Of a stretch of 64,000 nucleotides of DNA, positions 23,277-62,725 are shown piece after piece. The stretch's first letter is position 1; every line of letters starts with the position of its first letter. Position numbers and translations under genes: made by a program. The notes under the pieces are model-generated. The model was not told the DNA's origin, made no database searches, and saw only the letters and a program-made list of their open reading frames with translations. Source of the DNA: Haemonchus contortus (lineage: Eukaryota; Nematoda; Chromadorea; Rhabditida; Trichostrongylidae); the NCBI GenBank assembly GCA_000469685.2, contig LS997565.1, forward strand, positions 28,752,145-28,816,144, given 5' to 3'.

Positions 23277-23969
23277 TGTGCGTGTGTGTTCACCCGAAAG
23301 TTCATAACTCCCGCTCCCCCGAACCTAGAGCGTTCAAATAAGGAATGTAAGGGCAGTAGAAGCACTGATAGCAGGTGGTAAGAAGTGTTACCAACCGGTA
23401 GAACTGACAAGGAGTCTTATGGTTAGAAGGAAAGAGCCGCAAAGTTCGTTACACACTCCGTGCCGACGGTGAAGATTTGAGAGTGCAGTAGGTGATGTGG
23501 GACGTATAGGGGCAGTAGATGTCTAATGCCGAAGCTCTCTTTTCCGCCTCAAGCCGCAGAGTGATGAGAATAGATCACATTACTTTTTTACTTCAGATCG
23601 ACCACGATCGACCACGAATCTATCTTGCCTCGAATATTGTATTTGCAATAAATATATCTGTAGAATTTTTGTCAAGCAAATGTAAAGTTTTTCAGCAATA
23701 AATGACTGATTCCCAGGCATCGTCGCATTGGAAGGCATTCGAAATTACTTCTTCCTGTTGCAATAAAGTCTGTCGAACTACTAGCTTGAGCACTTTGTGC
23801 ACGGACTTTCTTATGTTTGCAGAGCTCTACAATTCGTTCATGTGAAAAAGTAGACGTCAATTTTATTCCGTTGCGTTCGGAGGTACTGTTGTCAAATAGG
23901 AAGTGATTGTGAGATCAGAAACGAATGGAATTGTCTAGTGTCTAAAACCCCAGTTTACGGATTTTCCAA
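23277..23969. other. Spacer with a fragment of the 145-bp unit (about 23295-23350)
   Basis: TTCATAACTCCCGCTCCCCCGAACCTAGAGCGTTCAAATA matches the reverse complement of units at 53.4-53.6 kb, so a stray piece of the large repeat family sits here. The rest has no gene I recognise. Confidence 0.45.
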
Positions 23970-23994
23970 AACTTCCTTACTATATATAAAGCGC

Positions 23995-24670
<676 letters not shown>

Positions 24671-24769
24671 TACGTAAATTCGATATAACATGAAGAAACA
24701 CCTGGAGAAGTCGGGTCAAGTTCGGAATGAGTTGAGCATAGGGTGAGTGCAACAGAGTACACGTGAGCC

Positions 24770-25760
24770 TAGCGGAGCCCCGCCCCCAAGGGGCGGGGCA
24801 TGCGCCGGAATTGGGTGGGGTCATGGGCGAATTCTTCTATTTCGGTCTCATAACATTCCAGACACCACAAAAAAATGTGCAAAGGTGAGGGATGGGTCAA
24901 CAATCAAAATAAAGGAAACTTACCGGCGGTGGGCGGAGCGTTCTCGCAGTGGGCGGTACTTTCCACAGAGATTCATAACTCGATTTAACGGAGGCGTCGA
25001 GGCCAGGAAAAAAATAGAAAGAGAGGCCAGGCCTTATGCGTGCTGAGCATGCATGAGTATAGCAAAGCCCCGCCCATGAGGGGCGGGGTGTGCGTTGAGG
25101 TGAAAGCTACTTTTCAAAAATGAGTGTAACTTCGTTCGGAAAAGTTATAGAATGCGGAAAAAAGTGGTTAGAGGTAATGGGACAAATGTGGTCAAATCCC
25201 GGCAGTGGGCGGGGCTGGCTCCAAAGTGGGCGGGGCTTAGATCAAAAATTTATAACTCTATTCAGAAACGTTCTGGGATGCGGCAAAAAGGTATCAAGGT
25301 GTAGGGCGGGGCTGGCACCAAAGTGGGCGGGGCTTAGATCAAAAATTTATAACTCTATTCAGAAACGTTCTGGGATGCGGCAAAAAGGTATCAAGGTGTA
25401 AAAGAACAAATGTGGTCAAATCCCGAAAGTGGGCGGGGCTGGCGCCAAAGTGGGTGGGGCTTAGATCAAAAATTTATAACTCTATTCAGAAACATTCTGG
25501 GATGCGGGAAAAAAGTGGTTAGAGGTAATGGAACAAGTGTGGCCGAATCTTCGAAGTGGGCGTGGCTGGCACCAAAGTAGGCGGGGCTGGCACCAAAGTG
25601 GCCGGGGTTGGCACCAAAGTGGGCGGGGCTTAGATCAAAACTTCATAACTCTGTTTAGAAATGTTCAAGAACGCGGGAAAAAGTGGTGAGAGGAATCGGA
25701 ACAAATGTAGTTAACTCCTCGAAGGAGGCGGAGCTGGCACATGGAAGCACATAGAACCAA
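24770..25760 (+). repeat. GC-box tandem repeat units, about 97-170 bp
   Basis: The phrase GGGGCTTAGATCAAAAATTTATAACTCTATTCAGAAACGTTCTGGGATGCGG occurs at 25232, 25329, 25456 and 25625 (diverged) with GTGGGCGGGGC blocks between. Spacings are about 97, 127 and 169 bases. Two copies (25230-25300 and 25327-25400) are almost identical and therefore recent. Non-coding. Confidence 0.85.
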
Positions 25761-26055
25761 AAATTTATCTCTTTAAAAACTTTCTGGAATGCGGAAAAAA
25801 TGGTTTGGAGCAGTCAAGCGAAGGGTGGTCAAGTTTATTGTGGAAGGGGTTTGCACTAAGGTGGACGGAGCTATGATCAACCACTAATAACTATGCTCAA
25901 ATATATCGATCGTGATGCTATCAGCAGTTCAGCGTTCGAATCTAGAGAAAACTATCTTATTCTGATTATCGAACACTTCGCTGAATGTCTCCATCGTGGA
26001 TAAGTGGCCGTCGACATATACTGCGCGCGTTAGCGTGCATAGCCAAACTGGTATT

Positions 26056-28049
26056 ATATAAATCATTGAAAGCCTCGTGGGTCCACACACATATAGACAA
26101 ACAAATGCTCCGAAAGATCGAGAAACGAGTCGCAACGCTAAGTTACTGAGAAGGATGAAAGGGACGCAGGAGTTCTGATGAAGTACAGGTAACTTATAAC
26201 ATTTGATCACTTCTCATAGGCGACTGAAGTCACTGAAACCTTTCGTGTTCACAGTGGACTTCACACCTCTGCATAGATCTTGAGAGTGGAAGGGTCGTAG
26301 ACGGCTTGTAACAGAACTGATCCCAACTGATAACGGCTACTGAGCACTCAAAGAATGCAAAAGTCAATGAGTTGGAAACGACCTCGTGAGTAGCTGCGGA
26401 ACCTTGGCCCCTTGATGAGCAATGTTTGAAGACGATTACTTACAGAAACATATCAAATGGGAGTGGCTAATGAGAGGTCAAAGAAGGCAGGGATCACTTG
26501 GTCTATGACGACTTTCAAGTTCCTAGTGGAAGCTCTTCATTTTGATATAGGTTGTGGAGTGTAAACGGATCGTAGAGTGTTCGTGGTAAAACTTTTCATA
26601 AGTGATAACAGGTGATATCTGGGCATGGTTTCTGATTCCTGACGCTCTTCTCGTTAGTCGTGTAACCTTGGCACTTGGTAGGAGGTGTCGGGTGTAAAGG
26701 GAGGGTAGGTGGCTGGTGAGCGAAACGGGTAGGAGCTGATGACGGCTGAAATGGTAGAAGGAGACAAGAGTTGTGGAGTACGTGATGCCTTGTTAGTGGT
26801 ACCAGTCAGATACGGTAAATTCACATTCCAAATTTCCTACCGACGTGGTTTTAAAAGAAGAAAAGTCAATGATTGAGTGATGCTCTTATTGTTTAACACA
26901 CACACCTTGCCTTTCTCATATGAAGTTAGAGATTTGAAGGAATCGTTTACAGTTTAGTAGAACAGAAAATGCAAAGGCCAAAAGGTTTGCCAAGTAGCTA
27001 TAGCTCCTGAGCAGTAAACCTCGGCACTGCAGTAGGAAGTGTGGGAAGAAAGTTATACGGTTGATTCTGTTGACTTTAGGTTGAGATGGAGTGCTACTGA
27101 AGAATTCATCAGGTAGACGATGAAGGGGAATTCTCCAGGTATTCGAGGTGAAATTCGAACTTGTACGCACAGTGTATCACGACACTATCTGTCACAATAA
27201 CTTCCAAGTTCCGTTATCTTCAAGGTTGCATTGGCTGAGTGCACTTGGGTGTTGACCACCTGCAGACAGGGGAAGAGCTTCGAACTCACTTCTCGTCATT
27301 CACGACAACGACTTGCTCGAAATATCAACATCCTCGTGAAGTTATGTGGTAATACTTAATGACACCACCGGGTTTTTGAAGGATTTATTTATTTATTCAT
27401 TTATACGTCCATGAGGACGTGCTAGCTAATCAGTACGCGAACTCAAGACAATTGTTGTCAGTAAATAGAAAAGAAAAGGAAAAAGGCTGGACCAAGGGAC
27501 TAGCAGACCCAACGAATGAGAAGAGGATTCTGGAGTGAATGCATTTTAGGCAAGTATGTCGGTGGAGAATGACGATCTAGGAACGAGAGGGCGTATTTCG
27601 TACTGAGGCAGCAATGGTAAGTTATCAGGCGAACACCTGCTCTAGTCAGCCATGGTGTCCATAGTGGCAGAGTGGAGTCACTGGCACTTGCCGGAGCTTC
27701 GGCACGCGAGTATCCCGACCACCCTCGTGGACCCGGCAAGCTAGGAATACGCCCAGATATTCAACCATGCATTCCCAGTAGAGGTGTGGATTTCAATCAG
27801 AAGAAAAGGCGAAATCAACAGAATTTAAACTAGTCCCACACACTCATGATCCAGATCTCTTCCATTATTACTAAAAGAGGGCTGTTACGAATCGTCTGAC
27901 TTCACTCAGAGGTACCACTGAATCCCTTGGCCAGTCGACAAAATGAAAACACCCATATCAAAAAAGAGACATCAAATCAAAACTATTATAACAACTGCGG
28001 CAGCAGAACACAACGCATACAGAAAAGAGGCATGCTCAAATGAAAGGAG
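26056..28049. other. Non-coding, loosely repetitive
   Basis: Phrases such as GAGAGTGGAAGGGTCGTAGACGG and GTGGAGTGTAAACGGATCGTAGAG recur loosely between 26270 and 27100, suggesting old degenerate tandem repeats. No gene is recognisable. Confidence 0.3.
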
Positions 28050-30490
28050 TATGAACTAAGTCATGGATTAAAATTGAGAACTCGAGTGGATCAGGTGACA
28101 TCTTCAACAGCATTGGCTTGGAATATATCGATCTTTATTAGGCCCCTCTTGAAGCTTTCATAGGTTTTGCTCGCTAATACGGACTGTGGAAGTTTGCATA
28201 GCCATCTACCGGTCCTACAAAAGAAGTTATGCTGATTGGACGTGAGCTTGCAAACCATTTTCGTTACAAAATGCAAAAAACCACCAGTGCTTCCACTCGT
28301 GGGACGAAATGTCCAATACTTAGGTGATCGAAGCCGCAGCTCACTTCCCAAAATCTTGAACGCTAAAACCAAGTTCGCCTGAATTCTGTAGTAATAAAGA
28401 GACTTCTCTTTGAGTTCCTTCAAACGATCTCTGTATGACGGCAGACTCTTAGGATAATTAGAATTTGGAAACATTCGGTAATGAAGGATTCCTGTAGAGC
28501 TCTTCTGTACCCTCTCATTTTGCAGATCTCATTCTTCAGAAAGGGACTCCCACTACACTACAATGCTCAACCAAGGAGAGAGCAAACATATTGAAAAGTT
28601 TAATCCATACAAAAATGTCAGAGCAGTGAGTGCTCTTGATAGACTGTGACCACTCTAATACTTTATTATGGACGTTATCGATGTGCAATTTCCACTTGAG
28701 ACCTCGTGAAATTATAAACCCAGGTCTCCGACAAGATCACAAGGTGGCCATATTCTGGGCAATGATCTTGGAGTGAGTCTCCGGTTAAGGAAAGTAGATA
28801 GTTCTTGGAGAAACTGACATTCAGGTTCCACTCTCTGGTCCACTCTATCATCTTACAAACCGACTCGTTCAATGCTGTTTGGACTATCTCTTTATCTTGG
28901 GAGGTGTAGGAGCAGAAACTTTGATATCATCAGCGAATGCCGCCACTCTGACAGAGGGGTGAGTTTCAGCCGCACTAGCAGATCGTTTGTGTAGACTAAG
29001 AGAAGAGGTGATGATAGGATTCACCTTGGGGCACCCATGAACTGCAGTCTCTGGGGCGAGAGTGGCCTCCAGAATAGATGCGTAATACCCTAGATAGGAA
29101 CTAAACCATTCCAAGAGCTTCCCTCTCACCCCGATGGCATCCAATTTGGTCAACAGGCTCGCGTGCACGCTGTGAGGCCTTGGATAAGTCAAAGTATACT
29201 ATGTCCATATCGTGACCGGTATTAACAGAACACACCCAGTCATGTGAGCAGTCAACCAGCTGAGTGCATGTCCTGGTACAAACCCATGTTGTTCCAAAGG
29301 TATGCAACTTTGGAATACCAGCCAGGAAAGCAGTGTTCTTTCATTAGTCTCTTAAGTACTTTCATCGGAGCGGGTAATATACTAATGGACCTGAAGTCTG
29401 AAATTTTCATAGCATTACGCACTTTAGGTATTGGGGGTTACCAAGGCGGTTTTCCAGATGGTGGGGGCTTGACTTGCAAGTAGGGACAGGTAAAAAATGT
29501 GTGCCATTGAGGAAGCAAGTGCTCTTCTAAAGTGTTTGAAGAAATACTGTGGTATGTTATAAGTCGTGATAGGGGTGGGGTAAGGTTTAAGAGTAGCTAA
29601 GTGCTTGACAACTGAGTTCGAGGTAACAAGCGGAGCTGATAACAAACTGCTACTGCTGGTGGGCAAGTGTGTCGCGTTTATTCGCGTTCTAAAAACACCA
29701 CAAAAGTAGTCGGCAAACGCTTCTACTTCAAAAGCGTCATCCGATATTTTGGTTCCATCGTCCTTAACGGTTATTGGATTTGGCGAAATGAATTTGGTCT
29801 ATTTGCTCACCATCAAAGCCAGAGATTACGCATATTTTTTGGCGCAAAGGCACGCCTAATTTTTTAGTCCAGCAAGCGTTTCAAATGCTTATCGACCTGT
29901 TTACAAACATGGATATACTCCGGCGAGCTCGATGGGTTTTGAGAGTTGAAAAAATGTAGCCTCCATCCAAATCAGATTGGCAATATGGAGAGGGAACACG
30001 TTATTCCTACTTCCCGTCATCGTTGTGAGCGGTACGTACTGATCAATGATATTCTGGATGACTACGCAAAATCTGCTATACACATCATCCATATCTGCAT
30101 GGGAGTAGCTGCATGATTTCCACCCCATTGGATCGCTTGCAATCTCTGCATGGTTTGGGTGGGAGGCACTCACTAGTATCACAGATCAAGAAGGCAATTA
30201 TATTATGATCAGAAGTGCCCAGGGATGGGAGGAAGTTGAGTGCGAAGACACTATCCTGTGTATCTATTGCAAGTGTGCGCATACTCAACTTGAATCCAGT
30301 GTGTCGAGTAGAAGCAACAGCACGGTACACCAAGATTTGCGCTTTCCCCTTAATTATTATATTTGCTGTCTTCATGGATGTCGTTACACGAGACCGTCAA
30401 AAGCCAATGCCACGATCACTTCTTTATACCTACAACGACAGGAGCAATCTTGGCCTGTAAGCCTGGCAACGTTCCGACTCGACCCCGGCT
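28050..30490 (-). mobile_element. CR1-type LINE, minus strand, decayed
   Basis: Read right to left: endonuclease fragment (SLGTSDHNIIAFLI near 30200), a linker, then RT blocks ASSMAHIFYLSLLASQAPTI (about 29500-29600), DIVYFDLSKA (about 29179-29208), LTKLDAIGVRGKLLEWFSSY (about 29090-29150) and FADDIKV (about 28918-28940) with the catalytic DD. NVSFSKNYLLSLT follows, and the C-terminal domain ends near 28091. The order is that of a nearly full-length CR1/jockey-type ORF2. At least six frameshifts or stops break it up, so it is inactive. The FADD box is intact. Confidence 0.82.
28884..29666 (-). pseudogene. CR1 reverse transcriptase core with FADD box
   Basis: Within the LINE at 28050-30490 this part holds the fingers and palm of the RT. 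The motif DLSKA(F), where the F is lost to a frameshift, and the FADDIKV box mark the two halves of the active site. Three open frames overlap by frameshift. The chain cannot be translated intact. Confidence 0.78.
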
Positions 30491-31175
30491 GAATGTGAAA
30501 GACCAAGTATATGACCACAGGATCAAATGAGCAAGGCACTATCAAAATTGACAACAGTGAGCTCTACCGGACATTTGTCTTCAAATATCTGGGACCAGCA
30601 ATCGCATCTGAGGACAATCTGGCCTCTGAAGCCAGTTCTCTTGAGAGTGCGGCTTTGCCTACTTGATACTCGATGACTGGCTGCTTTCATAGTCCGCCCG
30701 CCGGCCGGCCGACAACAAAGTACGTCTTGATCAGAGGTCTACAGAAACGCTATATGACCGGTGCAGACTGCTGGCTTGTAACAAAAGAAATTCAAGCACG
30801 CCTAAAGGAGGGATTCGAAAATGTACGATTGACAGCTTCGGTAGCTTTGGAATACCATTTTCGCAACGATGCAATAAGGTAGCGTTTCGAGTAGCCCCTA
30901 TTGTTGATAAAATGCGCGAAGCTCGCTCTAGATGGCACGGCCATGCCCTACGGCAAGGACAAAGGCTGCTCATAAGATCATGCTCAGCCTTTATGTACCG
31001 GAAAACGGTCTAAGAGGTCCCAAGAGCAGAGCTTTTTTGATACCTGGCATGATGACTTCAAATTAGTTGTCCTGCATCCCGACCAAGCATTCAATAGTGA
31101 GAAATGGCATCGGTACACCAGAAATGCCAACCCTACTTCTAAGGAGGGCAAACGCCGGAGAACAAGAAGAATAAA
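30491..31175 (+). pseudogene. RTE-type LINE reverse transcriptase C-terminal fragment (+)
   Basis: The + strand shows TEYMTTGSNEQGTIKIDNSE, TFVFKYLGPAIASEDNLASE (about 30575-30630), ADCWLVTKEIQARLKEGFEN, NDAIRQR, then REARSRWHGHAL and LHPDQAFNSEKWHRYTR near 31070-31120. This is the usual closing half of nematode RTE-family ORF2 (including the WYGHVLR-like and HPDQA motifs). A stop after NDAIR and frame changes show it is a pseudogene. Confidence 0.75.
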
Positions 31176-31216
31176 TTGTTGCGTAACTTACAAGATGTTG
31201 TCAGTTACGCAACAAT
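31175..31216. repeat. 13-bp perfect inverted repeat (junction hairpin)
   Basis: ATTGTTGCGTAAC and GTTACGCAACAAT are exact reverse complements separated by 16 bases. They lie at the point where the + strand RTE fragment ends and a minus-strand RTE fragment begins. Confidence 0.7.
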
Positions 31217-31612
31217 TGCAGCCAGCATAGCTTGCTCCCGAGCAGAGCATTCAAACGGAAATTGCGCTCCCATACGACAACATCGATTTTGTGTGAGTGA
31301 CCACATACTCGCAGCACTCTCTTAGGACGTGAAAATTTCATAGTCCGTTGGAGAGTTAGAGAAATGTGATGTGAGCATAGCTATAAGCTCAGGCTACCGA
31401 TCATAAATCGGTTCATTCTTGATCTTCGTTCGTTGACAGAGCTTGGAATTCCGGATTCCCTTTTGCACTTGCACGTCTAGGGAAATTCCGTGTATCGTTT
31501 TTCTGAAGCACGCTTAGTGATGGCGGCATATACATCCTGCTTTCGCACAGTCCAAGTCTCCGAGGTGCACGTCAAAGCAGGAAGGATAGCAGTGTCGAAA
31601 AGGTCAGGAAAG
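31206..31612 (-). pseudogene. RTE-type LINE C-terminal fragment (-)
   Basis: On the minus strand SVNERRSRMNRFMIG, near 31400-31440, and SETWTVRKQDVYAAITKRAS-like text near 31500-31570 correspond to the RTE C-terminal domain. Frames change at least twice. Convergent with the + strand fragment to its left. Confidence 0.55.
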
Positions 31613-33436
31613 GGCCCACAAAAAAATGGGTTTCTATAAAAAAAATTCAACTATCGCCATTGTCAGAGAAAAAACGTGTAAGCCGTTAGCCAACGTAGAA
31701 CACCTATTTGTGACCGCACAGTAACGAAAGGTGGTGAGAAGGCAATTGAGAGGTGACACCCCTTTTCGTAATATTGTACGATCTCAGAGCTCAGAAAAGA
31801 AGGCGACCGTCCTTATGCCTGGAGGTGTTCCTAGCCAAAGGCATACAGTAAGCCTTAGGAGCGGAGGAGCATAGGAAGGGGTGGGAAATTACTTTCTGCA
31901 TAAAGCTGGGTGATAGGAACTAAACATACAATTGATTCACCCAACCCAGGGCTAGTTCCCTCTTAATGCTGGGATGAATGGAAGCCTACATCTTCTTGGC
32001 TCTAAAACGTTCCCAAGCCAAGCACAATTATGGCTCGCGAAGCCGGATAACCCTCCTTCTCTGTGTTCCTGTGCTCAATGTCGAAGAAGAGTCCCAACCA
32101 ACTCATTTTCACACCAATGCTGTACTAGGAATTCACCCTGCTCGCGAATGTGAGCTCAACATGAATTTAAACCTCACCCTACTCCATCCCGAATTATGTG
32201 AAAAGCTACGGTGTTGCACGTTGTACGTGATTGCGGGCAACTTGTTTTTCTACGTCATACCTTCTCAAACTATGGTGCCTTATTGTTAAGTACCTAGAAT
32301 GACTTATCATGTTCGCACTGGCTCAAAACTCAATTTCGTTAGGGTAGCTTAATCATTTATCAAATTCTCAAGGTTTCTGTGACGTTTCCATGTGGGCTGA
32401 TTTGTCTTTGTTTCCTTTTTCCAACGTTTTGACTGTTATGACTGCGATGGAGTTTCGGTTGAAATGTTGATGGGCTATATTCCATTGTTCTGTTCAATCT
32501 GAGCTCTTTTTCTCGTACATAAGTGGATATATGCTCAAGCTCGGCTACACTCTTTTCTACCTCTACCACCCGCCGGATTAGTCTCGCACAAGGTGCAGTT
32601 GGACCGCATAAACGATACGGCAGCCTTATTTTAAACTGTGAAATATTCAGTAGCTCTTCATAGAAAATCTTAATCAAGCTGCTTTGTGAAGTGCTCTAAT
32701 GAAGTGGATAAGAATGCAGTTTCGGGTTTGTTTGTTTTACTATTTGCTGCGAGATTCTGTCCTGGTATTTCCAATCATGATGTCAGGGCGGTCTTATCGA
32801 AGCTGTCCTGGCGTCATGATTAAAGTCTACATCCAGTGTTGCCAACCTTTTCTTATTTGTGCAGTGCGTTCAAGGGCTGGAATAGTCAAATACAAACCTT
32901 TCTCATTTGTCCCCATTTAGTGGAGTGTAAAGGCTGTGGGATACAAAAAACAAATCTTGGGAACTTCCATTAAATATTCGCGTCCGACAAAGAGTTGATA
33001 GTGGCTTAGTGTACCTTCTAATCGGAAGAGGCGATCAAAAATCTTTATTTTTCGCGCTAGCCGTTGGGCGAAAAGTGTCGAAGTCGATCGTTGAACGTGG
33101 TGTATGACTCATGATGGGATTTAATGGCTTTAAAACGTTGAAACATGCCAGTTCTCCCTTGTTCATTTTGTATATCAACTGATTACAATTTTATGTATAC
33201 TGCCTAGCAAGTTGCGTTGAATAATGAAGTAGGGCAGATATGACTGACGCCGTCACTGACTGCGAAGTATGGATGCAGCTTAGGACAAAAGTTCATTTTT
33301 AAGCTATTACGGCATTAGATGAAATCAGAAGTTAAGGTCCTTCTGAGCCACCTTTCTCAAAATCGCATGCGTGAAATTTGGTTTGCAAGAATGAAACGTG
33401 CCCAGCCTTATATTTACAGATTCTTACTACTTTCAG
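31613..33436. other. Upstream region of arf-6, no gene recognised
   Basis: A 105-codon minus-strand frame (32677-32360) is rich in charged residues, and shorter frames exist, but no family can be named. The arf-6 promoter is expected in the right part; no clear core promoter element is visible, as is normal for trans-spliced nematode genes. Confidence 0.3.
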
Positions 33437-33452
33437 TTTCGCTCCATCAACG
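33431..33452 (+). promoter_or_regulatory. arf-6: Probable SL1 trans-splice or 5' UTR acceptor of arf-6
   Basis: TTTCAG at 33431-33436 sits 16 bases before the ATG at 33453. In nematodes a TTTCAG so close to the start codon is commonly the spliced-leader acceptor. It could also be a normal acceptor for a 5' UTR exon. Seen: the acceptor; inferred: its use by SL1. Confidence 0.5.
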
Positions 33453-39822
<6,370 letters not shown>

Positions 39823-42097
39823 GAAAGATGTGCCTATTAATGTGTCAGAGTCAGGAAGAAGTTTAGAACTTATGCGAATTTATTTAAAACTCATCTGCAT
39901 TGATTACTGCGCACTGTTATCCTCAAAGGGAATTTTGTTAGTACTATGCCACGGCTGTGCCGATTGTATATGTGTATTTAATACAAGACTTCTTATCCTT
40001 CCACTGAATTGCTACATGCACTACTTCAGCATCACTATATTTAATGTCTAAAATGGACATGATTCATGTTCACGCACGTTTACATGCATGCGTCGGGAAG
40101 TGAGTTCAGGCTATAACACTTCACATTTGAGCAACTCACGGCATGGCCTCATCTGCTTGCTGAGTGCTTTTACTTTTTGTGGTATGTTTTTATTACAGAT
40201 TATGAAGTGAATACTGGGTAACGTCTCATGTTGTCCTTACCTTTAACAGGGCTATTTCTTGATGTGTTGAAGTGTGGTCAGGTCATTAGTCGTGAGAGCT
40301 GACCGAAATATTTTGAGGCGAGAAAGCTCAACCAGTTCTCAAATGAATCTGGCAAATCGTGTCTTAGAAAGCTGTGACATACTAGGCTTGGTAAATCAAG
40401 AAGAGGTGGAGTTGTGCGCAGGAAAAGGAATGATTGAAAGATGCGAAATTTTGAGGAGAATGTATTGGATCCTAATTAGAGAAGTGGTAGAAGTCAAGAA
40501 CCGGAAAATCTTTCATTTGCATTGTTCATGACTTGCACAGTCAGAAGGCTGATCTGAGTTCTGGGTCCGTATAGAGTTTGTTTATTGTTGAAAGCCAGTG
40601 AGAATCATTGATGACCAAATGTATCGGGCGTGCATATGCACCGTCCCCATGCATGTAGATGGATTGACAAATTTCTAGAAAGAACGAAAAAGCTCATATT
40701 TGAGTGAGGCTATGCGGTGTGAACGTTTCTTCAAGTGAATTTCACTATAGCGTTTGTAACGCAAGACGATGACTCGACCAATGTGACGATCCCATCATCC
40801 TAGCTGGAGCTTTCTCATTTCTTCGTGATCGGTTAGTTGGTGCTACTTTGCTCAAAACCGTGAAACCATTGACGTAAATATCGTCTGTTCGATACAGATT
40901 TGAGATTCTGATGTGTTTTTCTCAAAGTATCAAAGCATAGGAAGGGTACTTCGTATTTTCACAGCAGTTGCGCAGCCAAATCACGAAGTCTAGGTGGTCG
41001 CTATGGTTTCCACCCTTGTTCTTCATGATGACTTCTCATAGACTAAACGAAAAACATGTCATAGAACGTGAAGGTACGAGGTCTAGGAGTAATTCCTATT
41101 ATGAGTTGGAAGGTCTAAGTGCTAAGCCGTTGTCCCTCTCAGTGGTGGTGCAACTTGCTTTGTTACGAATACCGTATTGTGTACGTGGAAGTTACCCAGA
41201 ATTCACTCCTGTTTTGGAACCCTCTATAGTTCAACTGGGATCTTTCTGGTTTCTCTAGAAACGCACTGCCAACCAAATTCGTGGCAGTAGTCACAACAAA
41301 TTGTGAGCATGGGTGCTGTGTGGGTGGCGTCTGTAGATGTTGTCGTGTGTGTAATCTCGCTTTCCCTTTTTTCAAATTTAGCAATACGTGGACGCCGTAG
41401 GTATTGAAGCATCTAGAGCATGATAAGCCGTCGAAATGTACTATTTCTGCCTCGAATGCGTTCTGTCACCAGGGCCGAAGTTTGGTAATGTTTGATCGAG
41501 ACCAGTGAGGCTATTTCGAAACACTTTTGATATCGGCAGATCAAGTGCATGGTTTCGGAAAAGCTCTTACTGGCTTCATCAAATGACACCGAGCGTTGGC
41601 TGGGAGAGAGGACGCAAACGGGTAGGAAACCTGCTGTTTCGCGACTATCATACCTGCAGCTACATTTCTGTGTTTATGGGCTTCGAATCCGTTAGTCTTC
41701 AAGATTTGATACATTATTTATTTCTCTCTTTTTATAGTGCTCTATAATGTAATTCATCTGTGATAACATATCTGTCTCTAATAATGGGTTCGTTATTCCC
41801 CTTCGAATTTGTGTTGTGTAGCTATCACAACACATTTAGTTGGGGTGCCCTTATTTTTCGTAAATTGTCTTAGCCAGCAAAGCTTCGATTGTACTAGATT
41901 TTTAACACTACTAGTTCTACGATGGCTAGCTTTTTTATTTGTTGTTTGTTGTAATTTCTGTGCGATCTGAAACAGTTACATGATATAAATATATCGCATA
42001 TCTTAACCTTCCATTTGAATGTTCAACTCAATTTTCTACTTAGGTGAGTGGTGTTCCTATTTGCAAAACATAACGCCATTGGCAGGGCTGTAGAATC
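39823..42097. other. arf-6 to rad-54.B intergenic region; unexplained open frame 40274-40531
   Basis: It contains the arf-6 3' UTR and the upstream region of rad-54.B. A charged 85-codon + strand frame, MVRSLVVRADRNILRRESST to HLHCS, follows a TGGTCAG that could be an acceptor. Part could be an unrecognised exon, but no family matches. A splice acceptor CTACTTAG at 42036-42043 lies 54 bases before the rad-54.B ATG and could be an SL site. Confidence 0.35.

Positions 42098-62725
<20,628 letters not shown>

Noticed and set aside
40274..40531. Extra 5' exon of rad-54.B or separate gene between arf-6 and rad-54.B
   Set aside because: The acceptor is weak, there is no matching donor, and the translation has no family match. 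Left as an unexplained frame.
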